Below, in pieces: positions 48,465-57,758 of a DNA stretch of 64,000 nt (within the stretch, counting starts at the first letter, position 1; every line of letters begins with the position of its first letter). This DNA comes from Deferribacteraceae bacterium V6Fe1 (GTDB lineage: Bacteria > Chrysiogenota > Deferribacteres > Deferribacterales > Deferrivibrionaceae), in assembly GCA_022813675.1 (NCBI GenBank), contig CP063375.1:570001-634000 (forward strand), given 5' to 3'. A model generated the notes under the pieces. That model worked only from the letters and a program-made list of their open reading frames with translations. It had not been told where the DNA came from and made no database searches. The position numbers were made by a program, and so were the translations under genes.

Positions 48465-50354
48465 TTAATTTGCAAGATTCGGATCGATGTAGATTTCAGC
48501 TTTATTCTTCAAGCTTTCGATATACGATTTAAAGGCTTCATCCTGCTTTAATGTAAGCAGAAATGCCTTTAAATTTTCTTTTTCATCGGCAAGCCCTGCC
48601 ATATCAGGTTTTTCCACACTCAACACCTCTACAAGATATGGTCTGCCGTCTAAAACATATACCTTCTTGATTATCCCTTTTTTGACCTTATAAATTTCAT
48701 TAACCAAATTGCTATCGGCGCCAAGTGAAGGGATTGGCTCAAGTCTCTTAAAAGAAGGTGTGGTTGTGTATGTTATTTTTAATTTTTTTGCCACATCTTC
48801 TACAGATTTTGCCGTGTCTAACTCACTCTCAAGGGCTTTCTTGGATATTTCAAGAGCTTTATTGTCAACGTAATCACTTTTAACAGTATCTTTTATTTCA
48901 TCAAATGTAGGGATATAGGACTCTTTTCTATCCTCAAGTTCAAAAATATATTTTTTGCCGTTTAAATCTACCACAGAGCTTATTTCTGCCATATCAAGCT
49001 TAAAAATATTACTTTTAACTTTATTGTCGTTTCCAAAAGGCGCAACATTTTCATCAATGCTAAAGTAATTTGTCTCATAGACCGGCATCTTGTTTGGATA
49101 TTTTTTCAGGTAAGCCGTGATATTTGATTCATTCAAAATATCCCTATAAGTATCAAATATATACGCTTTAAAGCCCGCTTTCTCTTTTTCTGACTTTATC
49201 TTTTGAATTATCTGAGCTTTGGCCTCTTCAAAACTCAAATCTTTATCTTCAAGTTTTTTCTCAACCTTTATAATATGGTACCCAAAAGGTGACTTTACTA
49301 CCTTGCTGACCTCTCCGGGCTTTAAACCAAATGCAGCATCTTCAAACTCTTTTACCATTACGCCTTTTTTAAAAAAGCCAAGATATCCGCCATTTGCTGC
49401 AGTGGTGTCCTCCGAATATTTCTTGGCGACTTCTGCAAAAGATTTACCCTTTTCAATCTCTTTCAAGGCGTCATTAATCTTCTTCAAGGCGGCATCATTT
49501 TCTTTTTTATCGTTGAAATCTTTTACTCTGACAAGTATATGCCTTGCCTCTAACTGCTCATCCTGATGGAAGTTTGTCTTATTTTGTAGAAAATAATTCT
49601 CAGCTTCCTGATCGGTAACTTTGACTTCCGTATTATAATCTTTTTCGTCAAATACCACATATTTTACCTTAATCTTTTCCGGCACCCTATAATTCTCTTT
49701 GTTCTCTTCATAAAATGCCTTAACATCTTCTTCGGCTGCTGCCACTTGGTTTCTAAATTTTTCAGGCTCAAGGCTCAGGTATCTGATTACTGCACTGCTG
49801 TTTCTGTATATATATTCTTTTTCTATCTCTTGGTCGGTTACATTTACGGAATTTCTAATAAGGGATTCCATTTTATTAACAAGCATCCCTTCCCTTATTG
49901 ATGCTTCATATGTTTCAGGATTAATCCCATTAAGGCTCAATACTTGAATATACCTTTGCTGATCAAATCTACCATTGACCTGAAACGACTTTGTAGTTGC
50001 AATTGCGTGTAACACCTCAGTATCTGATACAAATACTCCACGTTTATTAGCTTCTTCTATAAGCAAGTATTTATTAACCAAATCGTCTACGACAGCCTTA
50101 CTTAAATTTTTAAACTCAGGGATTTCATTTACCTGGTCACCAAAAAGCTGTCTAAGTGTATTTGACATATTCTCATAGGCATTTTGATATTCTCGATAGG
50201 AAATTTTATAATCATTTACCTTTATGGCATAATTGGCAGAGCTTGTTTTTCCTCCCATCCCCCATACAAGAAATATGGTGCCGATGAAAGCTACAATTAC
50301 CAGCCAAAGGAAAAAGCTTAATACTTTTTTTTGATTTCTCATCATTGTCAACAT
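48465..50354 (-). CDS. ppiD: Peptidyl-prolyl isomerase, PpiD type
   Basis: A 629-residue protein. One N-terminal helix (about 12-31, VLSFFLWLVIVAFIGTIFL) anchors it in the inner membrane with the rest in the periplasm. SurA-like N-terminal segments surround a parvulin domain (about 270-360) with EARHILVRVK, GGYLGFFKKG and FGYHIIKVEKK, and a second half without clear parvulin motifs. It is a folding factor for exported proteins, near SecYEG in studied bacteria. Confidence 0.9.
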   Translation of the reverse strand: MLTMMRNQKKVLSFFLWLVIVAFIGTIFLVWGMGGKTSSANYAIKVNDYKISYREYQNAYENMSNTLRQLFGDQVNEIPEFKNLSKAVVDDLVNKYLLIEEANKRGVFVSDTEVLHAIATTKSFQVNGRFDQQRYIQVLSLNGINPETYEASIREGMLVNKMESLIRNSVNVTDQEIEKEYIYRNSSAVIRYLSLEPEKFRNQVAAAEEDVKAFYEENKENYRVPEKIKVKYVVFDEKDYNTEVKVTDQEAENYFLQNKTNFHQDEQLEARHILVRVKDFNDKKENDAALKKINDALKEIEKGKSFAEVAKKYSEDTTAANGGYLGFFKKGVMVKEFEDAAFGLKPGEVSKVVKSPFGYHIIKVEKKLEDKDLSFEEAKAQIIQKIKSEKEKAGFKAYIFDTYRDILNESNITAYLKKYPNKMPVYETNYFSIDENVAPFGNDNKVKSNIFKLDMAEISSVVDLNGKKYIFELEDRKESYIPTFDEIKDTVKSDYVDNKALEISKKALESELDTAKSVEDVAKKLKITYTTTPSFKRLEPIPSLGADSNLVNEIYKVKKGIIKKVYVLDGRPYLVEVLSVEKPDMAGLADEKENLKAFLLTLKQDEAFKSYIESLKNKAEIYIDPNLAN

Positions 50355-50399
50355 AGTTTTACCTCAGAATGTAATAAATTTGTTATAAAAGACATAAGA

Positions 50400-50503
50400 G
50401 GCCCGACAGGTAAACTCCGGCACATAGGAAATCATGCTACCGTTGCTTCCTTCCGGACCTGGCGGGGTTCACACAACTCCTATTGCAGAGCACCCATCAG
50501 GCC
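50400..50503 (-). ncRNA. ffs: Signal recognition particle RNA, small bacterial type
   Basis: A 104-nt RNA on the minus strand. The conserved tip CCAGGTCCGGAAGGAAGCAA is present, closed by long complementary arms; the outer ends GGCCTGA and TCGGGCC pair. It binds Ffh and targets membrane proteins to the Sec translocon. It lies upstream of ppiD on the same strand, 45 bases from its start. Confidence 0.95.
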
Positions 50504-50533
50504 ACTTAAATCTTCTATAAAGCCAGGAATGTA

Positions 50534-50562
50534 TGTATAAATATAACTATGCACAAAATCAA
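50534..50562 (-). promoter_or_regulatory. Candidate promoter for the SRP RNA
   Basis: Minus strand TTGATT (50562-50557), 17 bases, TATACA (50539-50534), about 30 bases ahead of the RNA. The rest of 50504-50636 shows no gene. Confidence 0.4.
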
Positions 50563-50636
50563 GCATTTTTTATGTTTTTTAATAATGTAACCTTTATTAT
50601 GTCATCCACTAACAACTAAATACTGTATCTAAAAAC

Positions 50637-50912
50637 TTAACGCCTGACAGAAAAATCCCTAAAATCCTCTTTTAAATCTATTTCGGCAATTTCCACAGAA
50701 TCAACTCTGCTGCCGTAAGGACCTTGTTTTGCAGCTTCCAAAAGCCGATCAATATCACCACCTGCACCAGTGCAAACTATTTCCACTGAGCCATCGGCCA
50801 AGTTTCTTACATAACCTTTTAGTGAGGTAAGGGAAAGAGCGTTTCTGTAAATAAACGCTCTAAAACCTACCCCTTGAACTATGCCCTTAACTACAATTCT
50901 TTTATATTTCAT
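50637..50912 (-). CDS. acyP: Acylphosphatase
   Basis: A 91-residue protein with the phosphate-binding loop GIVQGVGFRAFIYRNA (catalytic Arg) and the Asn in GYVRNLADGSVEI. It hydrolyses acyl phosphates; the physiological role in bacteria is unclear. Overlaps the oxidoreductase gamma gene by four bases and is the last gene of that operon. Confidence 0.92.
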   Translation of the reverse strand: MKYKRIVVKGIVQGVGFRAFIYRNALSLTSLKGYVRNLADGSVEIVCTGAGGDIDRLLEAAKQGPYGSRVDSVEIAEIDLKEDFRDFSVRR

Positions 50913-51454
50913 ATTTTTTCTACTGCTTCAAACCCCTCTCTCAATGCTTGCCTGTTAATATCAAGCATGTTATGATATTTTTTAGGAATCGCATGTACCA
51001 ACGCCTCGTTTGCAGTTTCAAGGGTAAAGAGGCCTGATACTTTCAAAAGAGCTCCTATCATCACCATATTTGCAATCTTTGTATTACCTATTTTATGAGC
51101 TATTTCGGATGCATTTATCCCATAAAATGTAACATCACTTCTATCGCACTCTTTTTTATCCACAAGGGAAGTATCCACCACGACACTTGCCCCTTTTTCA
51201 AATCTTGGCTTAAATTTGACCATAGAAGGATAATTCATAATAAACCCATACTTTGGATTAGGGATTACCGGAGAGCCGATTTCTTCATCGGAGATAACCA
51301 CCGCACAATTTGCAGTCCCGCCCCTTTGCTCGGCACCATAAGATGGGAACCATGTAACGTTTAAATCCTGACTCACTGCCATATGAGCTAATATCATCCC
51401 TGCACTTAAGATACCCTGACCACCAAATCCTGCCATTACACAGTCAAAATACAT
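50909..51454 (-). CDS. 2-oxoacid:ferredoxin oxidoreductase, gamma subunit
   Basis: A 181-residue subunit with GFGGQGILSAGMILA and TWFPSYGAEQRGGTANCAVVIS, typical of KorC/VorC. It binds part of coenzyme A and helps form the enzyme with the alpha and beta chains. Starts where beta stops. Confidence 0.92.
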   Translation of the reverse strand: MYFDCVMAGFGGQGILSAGMILAHMAVSQDLNVTWFPSYGAEQRGGTANCAVVISDEEIGSPVIPNPKYGFIMNYPSMVKFKPRFEKGASVVVDTSLVDKKECDRSDVTFYGINASEIAHKIGNTKIANMVMIGALLKVSGLFTLETANEALVHAIPKKYHNMLDINRQALREGFEAVEKI

Positions 51455-52200
51455 TATTCTCCCTCCTGAATATCTTTAAAAGTTCCAAGCGGATAGTATG
51501 ACTCCATTTGCTCATCCACAAATTTCAATGCATCCACAGGAGTCATCCCCCAGTTTGTAGGGCATGTAGATAATACTTCCACAAAGGAAAATCCAACATT
51601 ATCAACCTGATTTTTAAAAGCCTTTAAAATCGCTTTTGATGCCTTCATTACATTTTTAGGATCGGTCACCTTTACCCTTGCTGAGTATGCGACAGCAGGG
51701 AGGCTGCCTATAAGTTCAGCCATTCTAAATGGGAAACCGTGAGAATGTGTATCCCTCCCCATAGGGGTGGTGGTCGTCTTTTGACCCGGCAATGTTGTAG
51801 GTGCCATCTGCCCGCCGGTCATCCCGTAATTGGCATTATTTACAAATATTACCGTTATATTTTCCCCGCGACCTGCAGCATGTATTATTTCGCTCATACC
51901 GATTGAGGCCAAATCTCCATCCCCTTGATATGTAAAAACAACCATATCGGGTCTGACCCTTTTGGCTCCCGTTGCAAGTGCCGGTGCCCTGCCATGAGGA
52001 GCTTCCACTACATCAATATTAAAGTAATCGTATAATAGAACAGAACACCCCACCGGAGCTACTCCATATGCTTTTTCCCTCACGCCAAGATTATCTATTG
52101 CTTCGGCCACGAGTCTATGGATAAGACCATGATTACAGCCAGGGCAATAAATAGATTTATTGCTGGTTAAACTTTCAGTTTTTTCAAACATTACTTTCAT
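51454..52200 (-). CDS. 2-oxoacid:ferredoxin oxidoreductase, beta (thiamine diphosphate) subunit
   Basis: I start at ATG 52200 ([20 protein letters not shown]) because GAGG lies six bases upstream; an in-frame GTG at 52212 is the alternative. The 248 residues contain [18 protein letters not shown] and the thiamine-binding segment [19 protein letters not shown] then [17 protein letters not shown]. This chain binds thiamine diphosphate and carries out the C2 chemistry. Confidence 0.93.
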   Translation of the reverse strand: MKVMFEKTESLTSNKSIYCPGCNHGLIHRLVAEAIDNLGVREKAYGVAPVGCSVLLYDYFNIDVVEAPHGRAPALATGAKRVRPDMVVFTYQGDGDLASIGMSEIIHAAGRGENITVIFVNNANYGMTGGQMAPTTLPGQKTTTTPMGRDTHSHGFPFRMAELIGSLPAVAYSARVKVTDPKNVMKASKAILKAFKNQVDNVGFSFVEVLSTCPTNWGMTPVDALKFVDEQMESYYPLGTFKDIQEGE

Positions 52201-52208
52201 AACGTTCC

Positions 52209-53261
52209 TCACTTTTTAAATATTTCAATTGCTTTTTCATAGATATCTTTCGGAGAAAATACTTCCCCGCCAGGTTTGCCCAAAAACTCTATCTTTTCAT
52301 CATTTTGAACAGCAAGCCTTACGTCAAAAAGCATCTGCCCCGTATTCATCTCAGCTACCAAAATCTTCTTGGCCTTTTTTGATGCCTCTTTTAATGCTTC
52401 ATAAGGGAAAGGTGAAACTGTAATCGGCCTAAAAAGACCGGCCTTGATATTCTGCTTGGCAAGCTCTTTTACAACTGACTTTGAAACCCTTGCCGCAGTG
52501 CCAAATGCAACTATGAGAAAATCATAATCATCGTTAAAGATTTCATATTTTGTTTCATTTTTGCTTATTTCAAGAAACTTTTCATGAAGATGCCAATTAA
52601 GCTTTTTAAGTTCGCCTTCGGCAAGTCTTAGGGATTTAACTGACCTTCCGTCTCTCCCTTTTGCGCCGCTAAGCTCCCACCCTTCATCCTTTTGAGGCTT
52701 CTCTTTAAATTCAGGCAATTTAACAGTCTCAGCCATCTGGCCAATCGCACCGTCACCTAAAATAAGCACAGGGTTTCTATATTTTTCAGCCACTTCAAAC
52801 GCTTCGTATGTAAGGTCAACCGCTTCTTGCACAGTATGAGGCGCATATACTATCAAATGGTAATCTCCGTTACCGCCCCCTCTTGTAGATTGATTGTAGT
52901 CGCACTGACTCGGGCCTATATTTCCAAGCCCCGGGCCTCCTCTTACCATATTAACAATAACAGCAGGTACTTCGGCACCGCACATATAAGATATCCCTTC
53001 CTGCATAAGAGCAATACCGGGACTTGAAGAAGTGGTCATTATCCTTTCCCCAGTAGCAGCAGCCCCGTAAACCATATTAATGGCAGCTACCTCACTCTCG
53101 GCCTGGACAAATGCACGCCCAAGCTCAGGCATTCTGTATGACATATATGCAGTTACCTCATTTTGAGGAGTAATAGGATATCCAAAATAACCTTTTACCC
53201 CCGCTCTCACAGCAGCCTCAGCTATTGCCTCATTCCCTTTCATCAATACTTTTTCAGCCAT
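52209..53261 (-). CDS. 2-oxoacid:ferredoxin oxidoreductase, alpha subunit (KorA/VorB type)
   Basis: A 350-residue chain. [53 protein letters not shown] and [13 protein letters not shown] are family blocks. The closest family label is VorB-like, but such sequences are also used for 2-oxoglutarate, so the substrate (branched-chain oxoacid or 2-oxoglutarate) is open. Ferredoxin-linked enzymes of this type run oxidatively in acetate or amino-acid oxidation and reductively in the reverse TCA cycle. Only 15 bases after the ferredoxin subunit. Confidence 0.92.
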   Translation of the reverse strand: MAEKVLMKGNEAIAEAAVRAGVKGYFGYPITPQNEVTAYMSYRMPELGRAFVQAESEVAAINMVYGAAATGERIMTTSSSPGIALMQEGISYMCGAEVPAVIVNMVRGGPGLGNIGPSQCDYNQSTRGGGNGDYHLIVYAPHTVQEAVDLTYEAFEVAEKYRNPVLILGDGAIGQMAETVKLPEFKEKPQKDEGWELSGAKGRDGRSVKSLRLAEGELKKLNWHLHEKFLEISKNETKYEIFNDDYDFLIVAFGTAARVSKSVVKELAKQNIKAGLFRPITVSPFPYEALKEASKKAKKILVAEMNTGQMLFDVRLAVQNDEKIEFLGKPGGEVFSPKDIYEKAIEIFKK

Positions 53262-53276
53262 TTTATTACTCCTTAT

Positions 53277-53504
53277 CTACTTCTTTTCTTCTTTATACAG
53301 GGTAAAAACCAAATCCGGACACATCAATGCACAGCTTTTGCACACAATACACTTACTTTCATCAATACACTGAACATAATCATAACCGGCAGAGTTAAAT
53401 TTCCCTGAAAATTCTAAAATATGTTTAGGACAAACATGAACACACAGACCGCATCCTTTACACTTTTCGATATTTATTTCTACTTTAGGCATCGAAACCT
53501 CCAC
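53277..53504 (-). CDS. 2-oxoacid:ferredoxin oxidoreductase, delta (2x4Fe-4S) subunit
   Basis: A 75-residue ferredoxin-like chain with two clusters: CKGCGLCVHVCPKH and CIVCKSCALMCPD. First gene of the delta-alpha-beta-gamma-acyP operon. It passes electrons to free ferredoxin. Confidence 0.93.
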   Translation of the reverse strand: MEVSMPKVEINIEKCKGCGLCVHVCPKHILEFSGKFNSAGYDYVQCIDESKCIVCKSCALMCPDLVFTLYKEEKK

Positions 53505-53520
53505 TGTTTATAGTGTTTTT

Positions 53521-53549
53521 AATATAACCGACTTACCATAAAAGTGCAA
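53521..53549 (-). promoter_or_regulatory. Candidate promoter for the 2-oxoacid oxidoreductase operon
   Basis: Minus strand TTGCAC (53549-53544), 17 bases, TATATT (53526-53521), 17 bases before the delta subunit ATG at 53504. The remaining divergent gap to 53776 holds no gene. Confidence 0.45.
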
Positions 53550-53582
53550 TAACAAAAAAGCGTTTTAACATTCATTTTTAAT

Positions 53583-53599
53583 GTTTAGACATACTAAAC
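53583..53599. promoter_or_regulatory. Inverted repeat in the divergent gap, possible operator
   Basis: GTTTAG and CTAAAC are inverted around ACATA. It lies between the ferredoxin-oxidoreductase operon and the metal-transport genes; the regulator, if any, is unknown and it does not match a known NikR or Fur consensus that I can confirm. Confidence 0.25.
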
Positions 53600-53776
53600 C
53601 AATTTGCGCCACAACAATCTTTGATAATTTAGCGTTTATTCAATTTTTAACAGATTTTTGACCTATAAAACGACAACTCTATGTTATTTAAAAAATTAAA
53701 GGGATAGCATACAAGCATGTTGAAAAATTCGAATGATTGTGTGATAATTAGTGTAACATTTCATAAGGAGCGATCT

Positions 53777-54721
53777 ATGCACATGTCAGATGCTTTGGTT
53801 TCCGTACCTACGGCATTAAGTTTTTGGGGTATTACTGCGGTTACATCTGCTTATGCATCTTCTAAAATAAAGCAAGAGTATCATGAAGATAAATCGATAC
53901 CATTCATGGGGGTTATGGGAGCCTTTGTATTTGCTTTGCAAATGGTAAATTTTGCAATCCCCGCCACCGGCTCAAGCGGACATTTTGCAGGCGGTTTTTT
54001 GCTGGCGATGTTACTTGGCCCAAATGCGGCATTTTTGGTAATGGCTTCAGTCCTGTTTATCCAAGCTCTATTTTTTGCCGACGGAGGCTTGCTTGCTTTG
54101 GGGTGCAACATATTTAACATGGGATTTATCCCGGCTTATGTCATATACCCTTTATTTAAAGCGTTAACTGAAAAAAATAAATTCTTCATATGGCTTGGCG
54201 GAGCGTTAAGTCTTTTATTAGGCTCTGTTATGGTTTCAATGCAGACAGTATTGTCAGGGATATCCGAGTTACCATTTTCAAAAATGTTAATGCTTATGGT
54301 AGGGATACACATTTTAATAGGTATATTTGAAGGGCTTATCACCATTGGGGCTTATCAATTAATAAATTCTTATAAACTTCAAACTGTTAACAACAATAAC
54401 ACTGTAAAACCTTACTTTGGCTTAGGCATTGTAACTGTCATAATTGCAAGCATCTTCTCACTTTTTGCTTCTTCAAAACCGGACGGTTTGGAATGGTCCA
54501 TTTACAGAATATTAGGAAGAGAGTCAGAACCTGAATCGGTAAAAGGTATCTTTCACGAGATGGCATCAGTTGTTCAGAATAAAATATCCATACTGCCGGA
54601 TTATAATTTTGGTGGCGGAGAATCATTTTTAGGGACTTCAATTGCAGGAATTACAGGGGCAGTATTAACGTTAATTGTCGCCGCATCAATCGGATATGCG
54701 GTCAATAAAATGAGCAAATAA
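53777..54721 (+). CDS. cbiM: Cobalt/nickel ECF transporter substrate-binding component (CbiM/NikM with PDGLE tail)
   Basis: ATG 53777, with AAGGAG six bases upstream, starts MHMSDALVSVPTALSF; the earlier in-frame ATG at 53717 gives an unlikely N-terminus. The 314 residues include about seven helices. The N-terminal Met-His-Met is the metal-binding start of CbiM/NikM proteins. Near residue 237 SSKPDGLEWSIYRIL is the PDGLE domain, which in other species is the separate CbiN/NikN partner. It selects Co2+ or Ni2+; which metal cannot be told. Followed by CbiQ and CbiO. Confidence 0.9.
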   Translation: MHMSDALVSVPTALSFWGITAVTSAYASSKIKQEYHEDKSIPFMGVMGAFVFALQMVNFAIPATGSSGHFAGGFLLAMLLGPNAAFLVMASVLFIQALFFADGGLLALGCNIFNMGFIPAYVIYPLFKALTEKNKFFIWLGGALSLLLGSVMVSMQTVLSGISELPFSKMLMLMVGIHILIGIFEGLITIGAYQLINSYKLQTVNNNNTVKPYFGLGIVTVIIASIFSLFASSKPDGLEWSIYRILGRESEPESVKGIFHEMASVVQNKISILPDYNFGGGESFLGTSIAGITGAVLTLIVAASIGYAVNKMSK

Positions 54722-54725
54722 AACA

Positions 54726-55487
54726 TTGACAACCATAGAAAGCAAACTACATAACCTTATTAAGTTTGACAACCTCTCCGGTGCCAATTATTTTTTAAAC
54801 AAAATCAATCCGCTTGCGAAACTGATTGTATTTGCAATTTTCATAATTTCCTTGATAAGTATAAATAAATACGACTTTATAAAAACAATACTTTTTACTT
54901 CTTTTGTAATAGCCCTCATAAATACTTCGCCATTAAAATTTTCAACCGTAATCAAATTTTGCCTGGTATTGAGCCCGATAATCTTTTTTTTCATAATATT
55001 TAACCCTATTTTTGATACAAATAAAACTTTATTTTTAGGACACAAAATTAATGCTGGCTATATTTCGGCAACAACTACCTTCATAAAATTTTTTAACACA
55101 ACTTCCATTTCACTTTTAATTGTCAGTAGCACCAAGTTTTTTGAACTTGCAAATGCACTTTACAAGCTAAAAATACCAAGATTTATCACTCTTCAACTTA
55201 TTCTTATGTACAGATTTATTTTTCTTTTTATAAGTGACGTAATAAATACGATAGAGTCTATAAAAAGCAGGTCATTCACTATACAGGCAGTCAGGTGGAG
55301 TGACCTAAAAAGGATATTTGCCACATTTTTTGTAAGAGCGGTTTATCGAAGTGAGGATGTTTATACATCTATGCTCTCCAAAGGATTTGAACCGGAAAAA
55401 ATTAACAGTGAAAATCCATTTACACCAAAGGATTTTCTTTTTATCACAATTTCATTAGGATATATTATATTGCTGAGGTTAATTTAG
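54726..55487 (+). CDS. cbiQ: ECF transporter transmembrane component (CbiQ/EcfT)
   Basis: A 253-residue membrane protein starting at TTG 54726 (MTTIESKLHNLIKFDNL). It has the usual LNKINPLAKLIVFAIFII opening, several helices, and the C-terminal coupling segments SIKSRSFTIQAVR and SMLSKGFEPEK, corresponding to the Ala-Arg-Gly type motifs that contact the ATPase. It links CbiM to CbiO. Confidence 0.86.
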   Translation: MTTIESKLHNLIKFDNLSGANYFLNKINPLAKLIVFAIFIISLISINKYDFIKTILFTSFVIALINTSPLKFSTVIKFCLVLSPIIFFFIIFNPIFDTNKTLFLGHKINAGYISATTTFIKFFNTTSISLLIVSSTKFFELANALYKLKIPRFITLQLILMYRFIFLFISDVINTIESIKSRSFTIQAVRWSDLKRIFATFFVRAVYRSEDVYTSMLSKGFEPEKINSENPFTPKDFLFITISLGYIILLRLI

Positions 55488-56207
55488 ATGAGCCACCATT
55501 TTATCAAAATACAGGATTTAAATTTTGAGTATTCTGACGGGACAAGGGCACTTGAGCATATCAATCTTTATGTTACTCACGGAGAGTCGATTGCAATCTT
55601 GGGCTCAAACGGTGCAGGAAAATCAACACTTCTCAAGCATTTAAACGGAACCCTATTGCCGACAAACGGAGAGGTTAATATCGGAGGGATAACTGCCACA
55701 AAAAAAACATTACAGAAAATACGCTCCGCGGTAGGGATAGTTTTCCAAAATACTGACAACCAACTTTTTATGCCGACGGTATATGAAAATGTTGCATTTG
55801 GCCCGAGAAATTTCGGGCTGGAGGGGGAGCATCTCAAAAAGACAGTGGAAAAGGCGCTGACGGACGTGGGTGCCATTCATCTTTCAAACAAACACCCTTT
55901 CAGGCTTTCCGGAGGAGAAAAAAGAAAGGTATGTATAGCTTCTGTTTTGGCGTGCAATCCCGAAATATTGGTGCTTGATGAACCTACAGCCGAAGTTGAC
56001 CCTAGAGGTTTAAAAGATATTGTGGCTCTTTTGAATAGCTTTAGCCACACAAAAGTTATCTCTACACATAATTTAAAGTTTGCTACTGCAGTTTGCAAAA
56101 GAGGGGTTGTTTTAAAGCGAGGAAAAGTTATATTTGACGGTGAGATGAGTGATTTAATGAAAAATGTCGAGCTTTTAAAAGAAGCAGAAATCTTGGAAGA
56201 GTACTGA
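55488..56207 (+). CDS. cbiO: ECF transporter ATPase (CbiO/EcfA)
   Basis: A 239-residue ABC ATPase with Walker A LGSNGAGKSTLLKHLNG, Q loop VFQNTDNQLFMPTV, signature RLSGGEKRKVCIASVLA and Walker B ILVLDEPTAEVDP. It energises the CbiMQ cobalt/nickel importer. It starts right at the cbiQ stop and is followed by the radical SAM gene after one base. Confidence 0.93.
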   Translation: MSHHFIKIQDLNFEYSDGTRALEHINLYVTHGESIAILGSNGAGKSTLLKHLNGTLLPTNGEVNIGGITATKKTLQKIRSAVGIVFQNTDNQLFMPTVYENVAFGPRNFGLEGEHLKKTVEKALTDVGAIHLSNKHPFRLSGGEKRKVCIASVLACNPEILVLDEPTAEVDPRGLKDIVALLNSFSHTKVISTHNLKFATAVCKRGVVLKRGKVIFDGEMSDLMKNVELLKEAEILEEY

Positions 56208-56208
56208 A

Positions 56209-57117
56209 ATGAGTTTTGTTTTTGGCCCTGTACCATCAAGAAGATTGGGGGTATCACTTGGTGTTGACATTGTCCCCAGAAAATACTGCACACTTGACTG
56301 CATCTATTGCGAGGTCTGCAAAACAGATAATCTTACCATAGAGCAGGAAGATTATTACGATATCAATGAAATTATAAACGAGGTTAAAGAAAAATATTTG
56401 CCGTTAAAAGATAGTCTTGATGTAGTAACAATCACAGGCTCGGGAGAGCCGACACTCAACAAATCAATTGATGTAATTGTCAAAAAACTCAAAACATTTG
56501 TCACACATCCTATTGCCCTTTTAACCAACTCAACCCTTTTTTATGATGAGGAAGTTAGGCAAAAGGTAAAAATTTTTGACATTATTGTCCCAAGCCTTGA
56601 TGCCGCCAACGAGAAAATTTTTAAAAAGATAAACAAACCGTCAAAAGAAATCAATTTCCGCAGGATGATTGAAGGCTTGATTACCTTCTCAAATGAGTAT
56701 AGGGGGAAGCTTATTCTGGAAATACTGCTGCTTGAAGGGGTCAATGACCATCAGGAGCATTTAGATCAATTAGTCGAAATTATAAAAAACATGAAATATG
56801 ATATTGTGCAGCTAAACACAGCTTTTAGGCCTACTGCATATAAAAATGTCAAAAGATTAGACGATATCCAGCTTTTAGATATAGCGCTTTTTTTCAACGA
56901 AAAAGGGCTAAAGGTAGAACCGGTTAAAAATTTTATTTCCAAAAATATTTCAAAAACCAGCATGAATGATATATTTAATAAAATGTTAAATATGAGGCCA
57001 TTAAGCGAAAATGACATAATAGAACTCTTCGGCGAAACTTTCCTAAAAAATTTGAGTCAAAATACTTCTCTTGAAATTTTTAAATATAACGGCGAAACTT
57101 TTTTTAAAAAAATTTGA
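56209..57117 (+). CDS. Radical SAM protein, COG0731-like
   Basis: A 302-residue protein opening FGPVPSRRLGVSLGVDIVP, then CTLDCIYCEVC with the CxxxCxxC cluster ligands. TITGSGEPTLN is the SAM-binding GGE-like strand. The family includes archaeal wyosine-type tRNA enzymes and many uncharacterised bacterial proteins; the bacterial role is unknown. Its location one base after cbiO may be an operon link only. Confidence 0.82.
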   Translation: MSFVFGPVPSRRLGVSLGVDIVPRKYCTLDCIYCEVCKTDNLTIEQEDYYDINEIINEVKEKYLPLKDSLDVVTITGSGEPTLNKSIDVIVKKLKTFVTHPIALLTNSTLFYDEEVRQKVKIFDIIVPSLDAANEKIFKKINKPSKEINFRRMIEGLITFSNEYRGKLILEILLLEGVNDHQEHLDQLVEIIKNMKYDIVQLNTAFRPTAYKNVKRLDDIQLLDIALFFNEKGLKVEPVKNFISKNISKTSMNDIFNKMLNMRPLSENDIIELFGETFLKNLSQNTSLEIFKYNGETFFKKI

Positions 57118-57141
57118 ATTCTGTGTTATAATTCAATTGAG

Positions 57142-57168
57142 TTGACTGGATCTTTAATTTGGTATAAA
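57142..57168 (+). promoter_or_regulatory. Candidate promoter for ferritin
   Basis: TTGACT at 57142-57147 and TATAAA at 57163-57168 (15 bases apart; TAAATT at 57165 would give 17). AGGAGGAG ribosome site follows at 57187-57194. An inverted repeat TTGAATT/AATTCAA at 57114-57136 lies just before it. Confidence 0.4.
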
Positions 57169-57197
57169 TTAGAATTAATATAAAATAGGAGGAGCAA

Positions 57198-57713
57198 ATG
57201 ATTACAAAAAAAGTTGCAGATGCACTTAGAAATCAGCTAAAAAACGAATTGGAATCTTCATACCTTTACCTTTCAATGTCGGCTTGGGCCGCAGGAAAAG
57301 GCTTGAAAGGATTTGCAAACTGGTTTTATGTCCAGGCAAAAGAAGAGATGTATCACTTCTTCAAATTTTACCATTATCTGCTTGATCAAGGGGAAAAGGT
57401 CGAATTGCCGGCAGTAGCAAAGCCAAAAAGCGATTTTTCTTCACCTCTTGAAGCAATGAGAGAAACTTTGCAGCATGAACAGTTTATTACCAAATCCATA
57501 AACGAATTGGTCGATGTCGCATTAAGCGAAAAAGACCATGCCACAAATGCTTTTTTGCAGTGGTTTATATCTGAACAGGTAGAAGAAGAGGCTACCGTAG
57601 GTGAAATTTTGGATCAACTTGAGCTCATAGGTGAAAATGGCAACGGTATCTTTATGATTGATAAAGAGCTTGGCCAAAGAACTTTTGTAACACCAACAGA
57701 TTTAGTATTGTAG
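57198..57713 (+). CDS. ftn: Ferritin
   Basis: A 171-residue four-helix ferritin. The ferroxidase ligands are visible: ELESSYLYLSMSAW (Glu17), QAKEEMYHFFKFYHYLLDQG (Glu50 and His53) and the later Glu/Gln residues in QHEQFITKSINE and EQVEEEATVGEIL. It stores iron and removes reactive ferrous iron. A short basic region leads into the C-terminus. It has its own promoter and terminator. Confidence 0.94.
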   Translation: MITKKVADALRNQLKNELESSYLYLSMSAWAAGKGLKGFANWFYVQAKEEMYHFFKFYHYLLDQGEKVELPAVAKPKSDFSSPLEAMRETLQHEQFITKSINELVDVALSEKDHATNAFLQWFISEQVEEEATVGEILDQLELIGENGNGIFMIDKELGQRTFVTPTDLVL

Positions 57714-57732
57714 AGCCTTTTTAAAAGGCTCT
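57712..57732 (+). terminator. Rho-independent terminator after ferritin
   Basis: AGAGCCTTT, a two-base loop and AAAAGGCTCT, then TTTTATTTT. The stem is strong with a classic T tract; it sits just before the next gene start at 57759, so that operon likely has its own promoter or depends on read-through. Confidence 0.88.
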
Positions 57733-57758
57733 TTTTATTTTGCTTCAGGGGCATATTT

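Noticed and set aside
53505-53776. Cobalamin riboswitch before cbiM
   Set aside because: No B12-box-like core or extended paired structure could be found by eye.
57114-57136. TTGAATT/AATTCAA inverted repeat before ferritin as a PerR or Fur box or terminator
   Set aside because: Arms are only 7 bp with a 9-base spacer, there is no T tract, and it does not match either consensus well.
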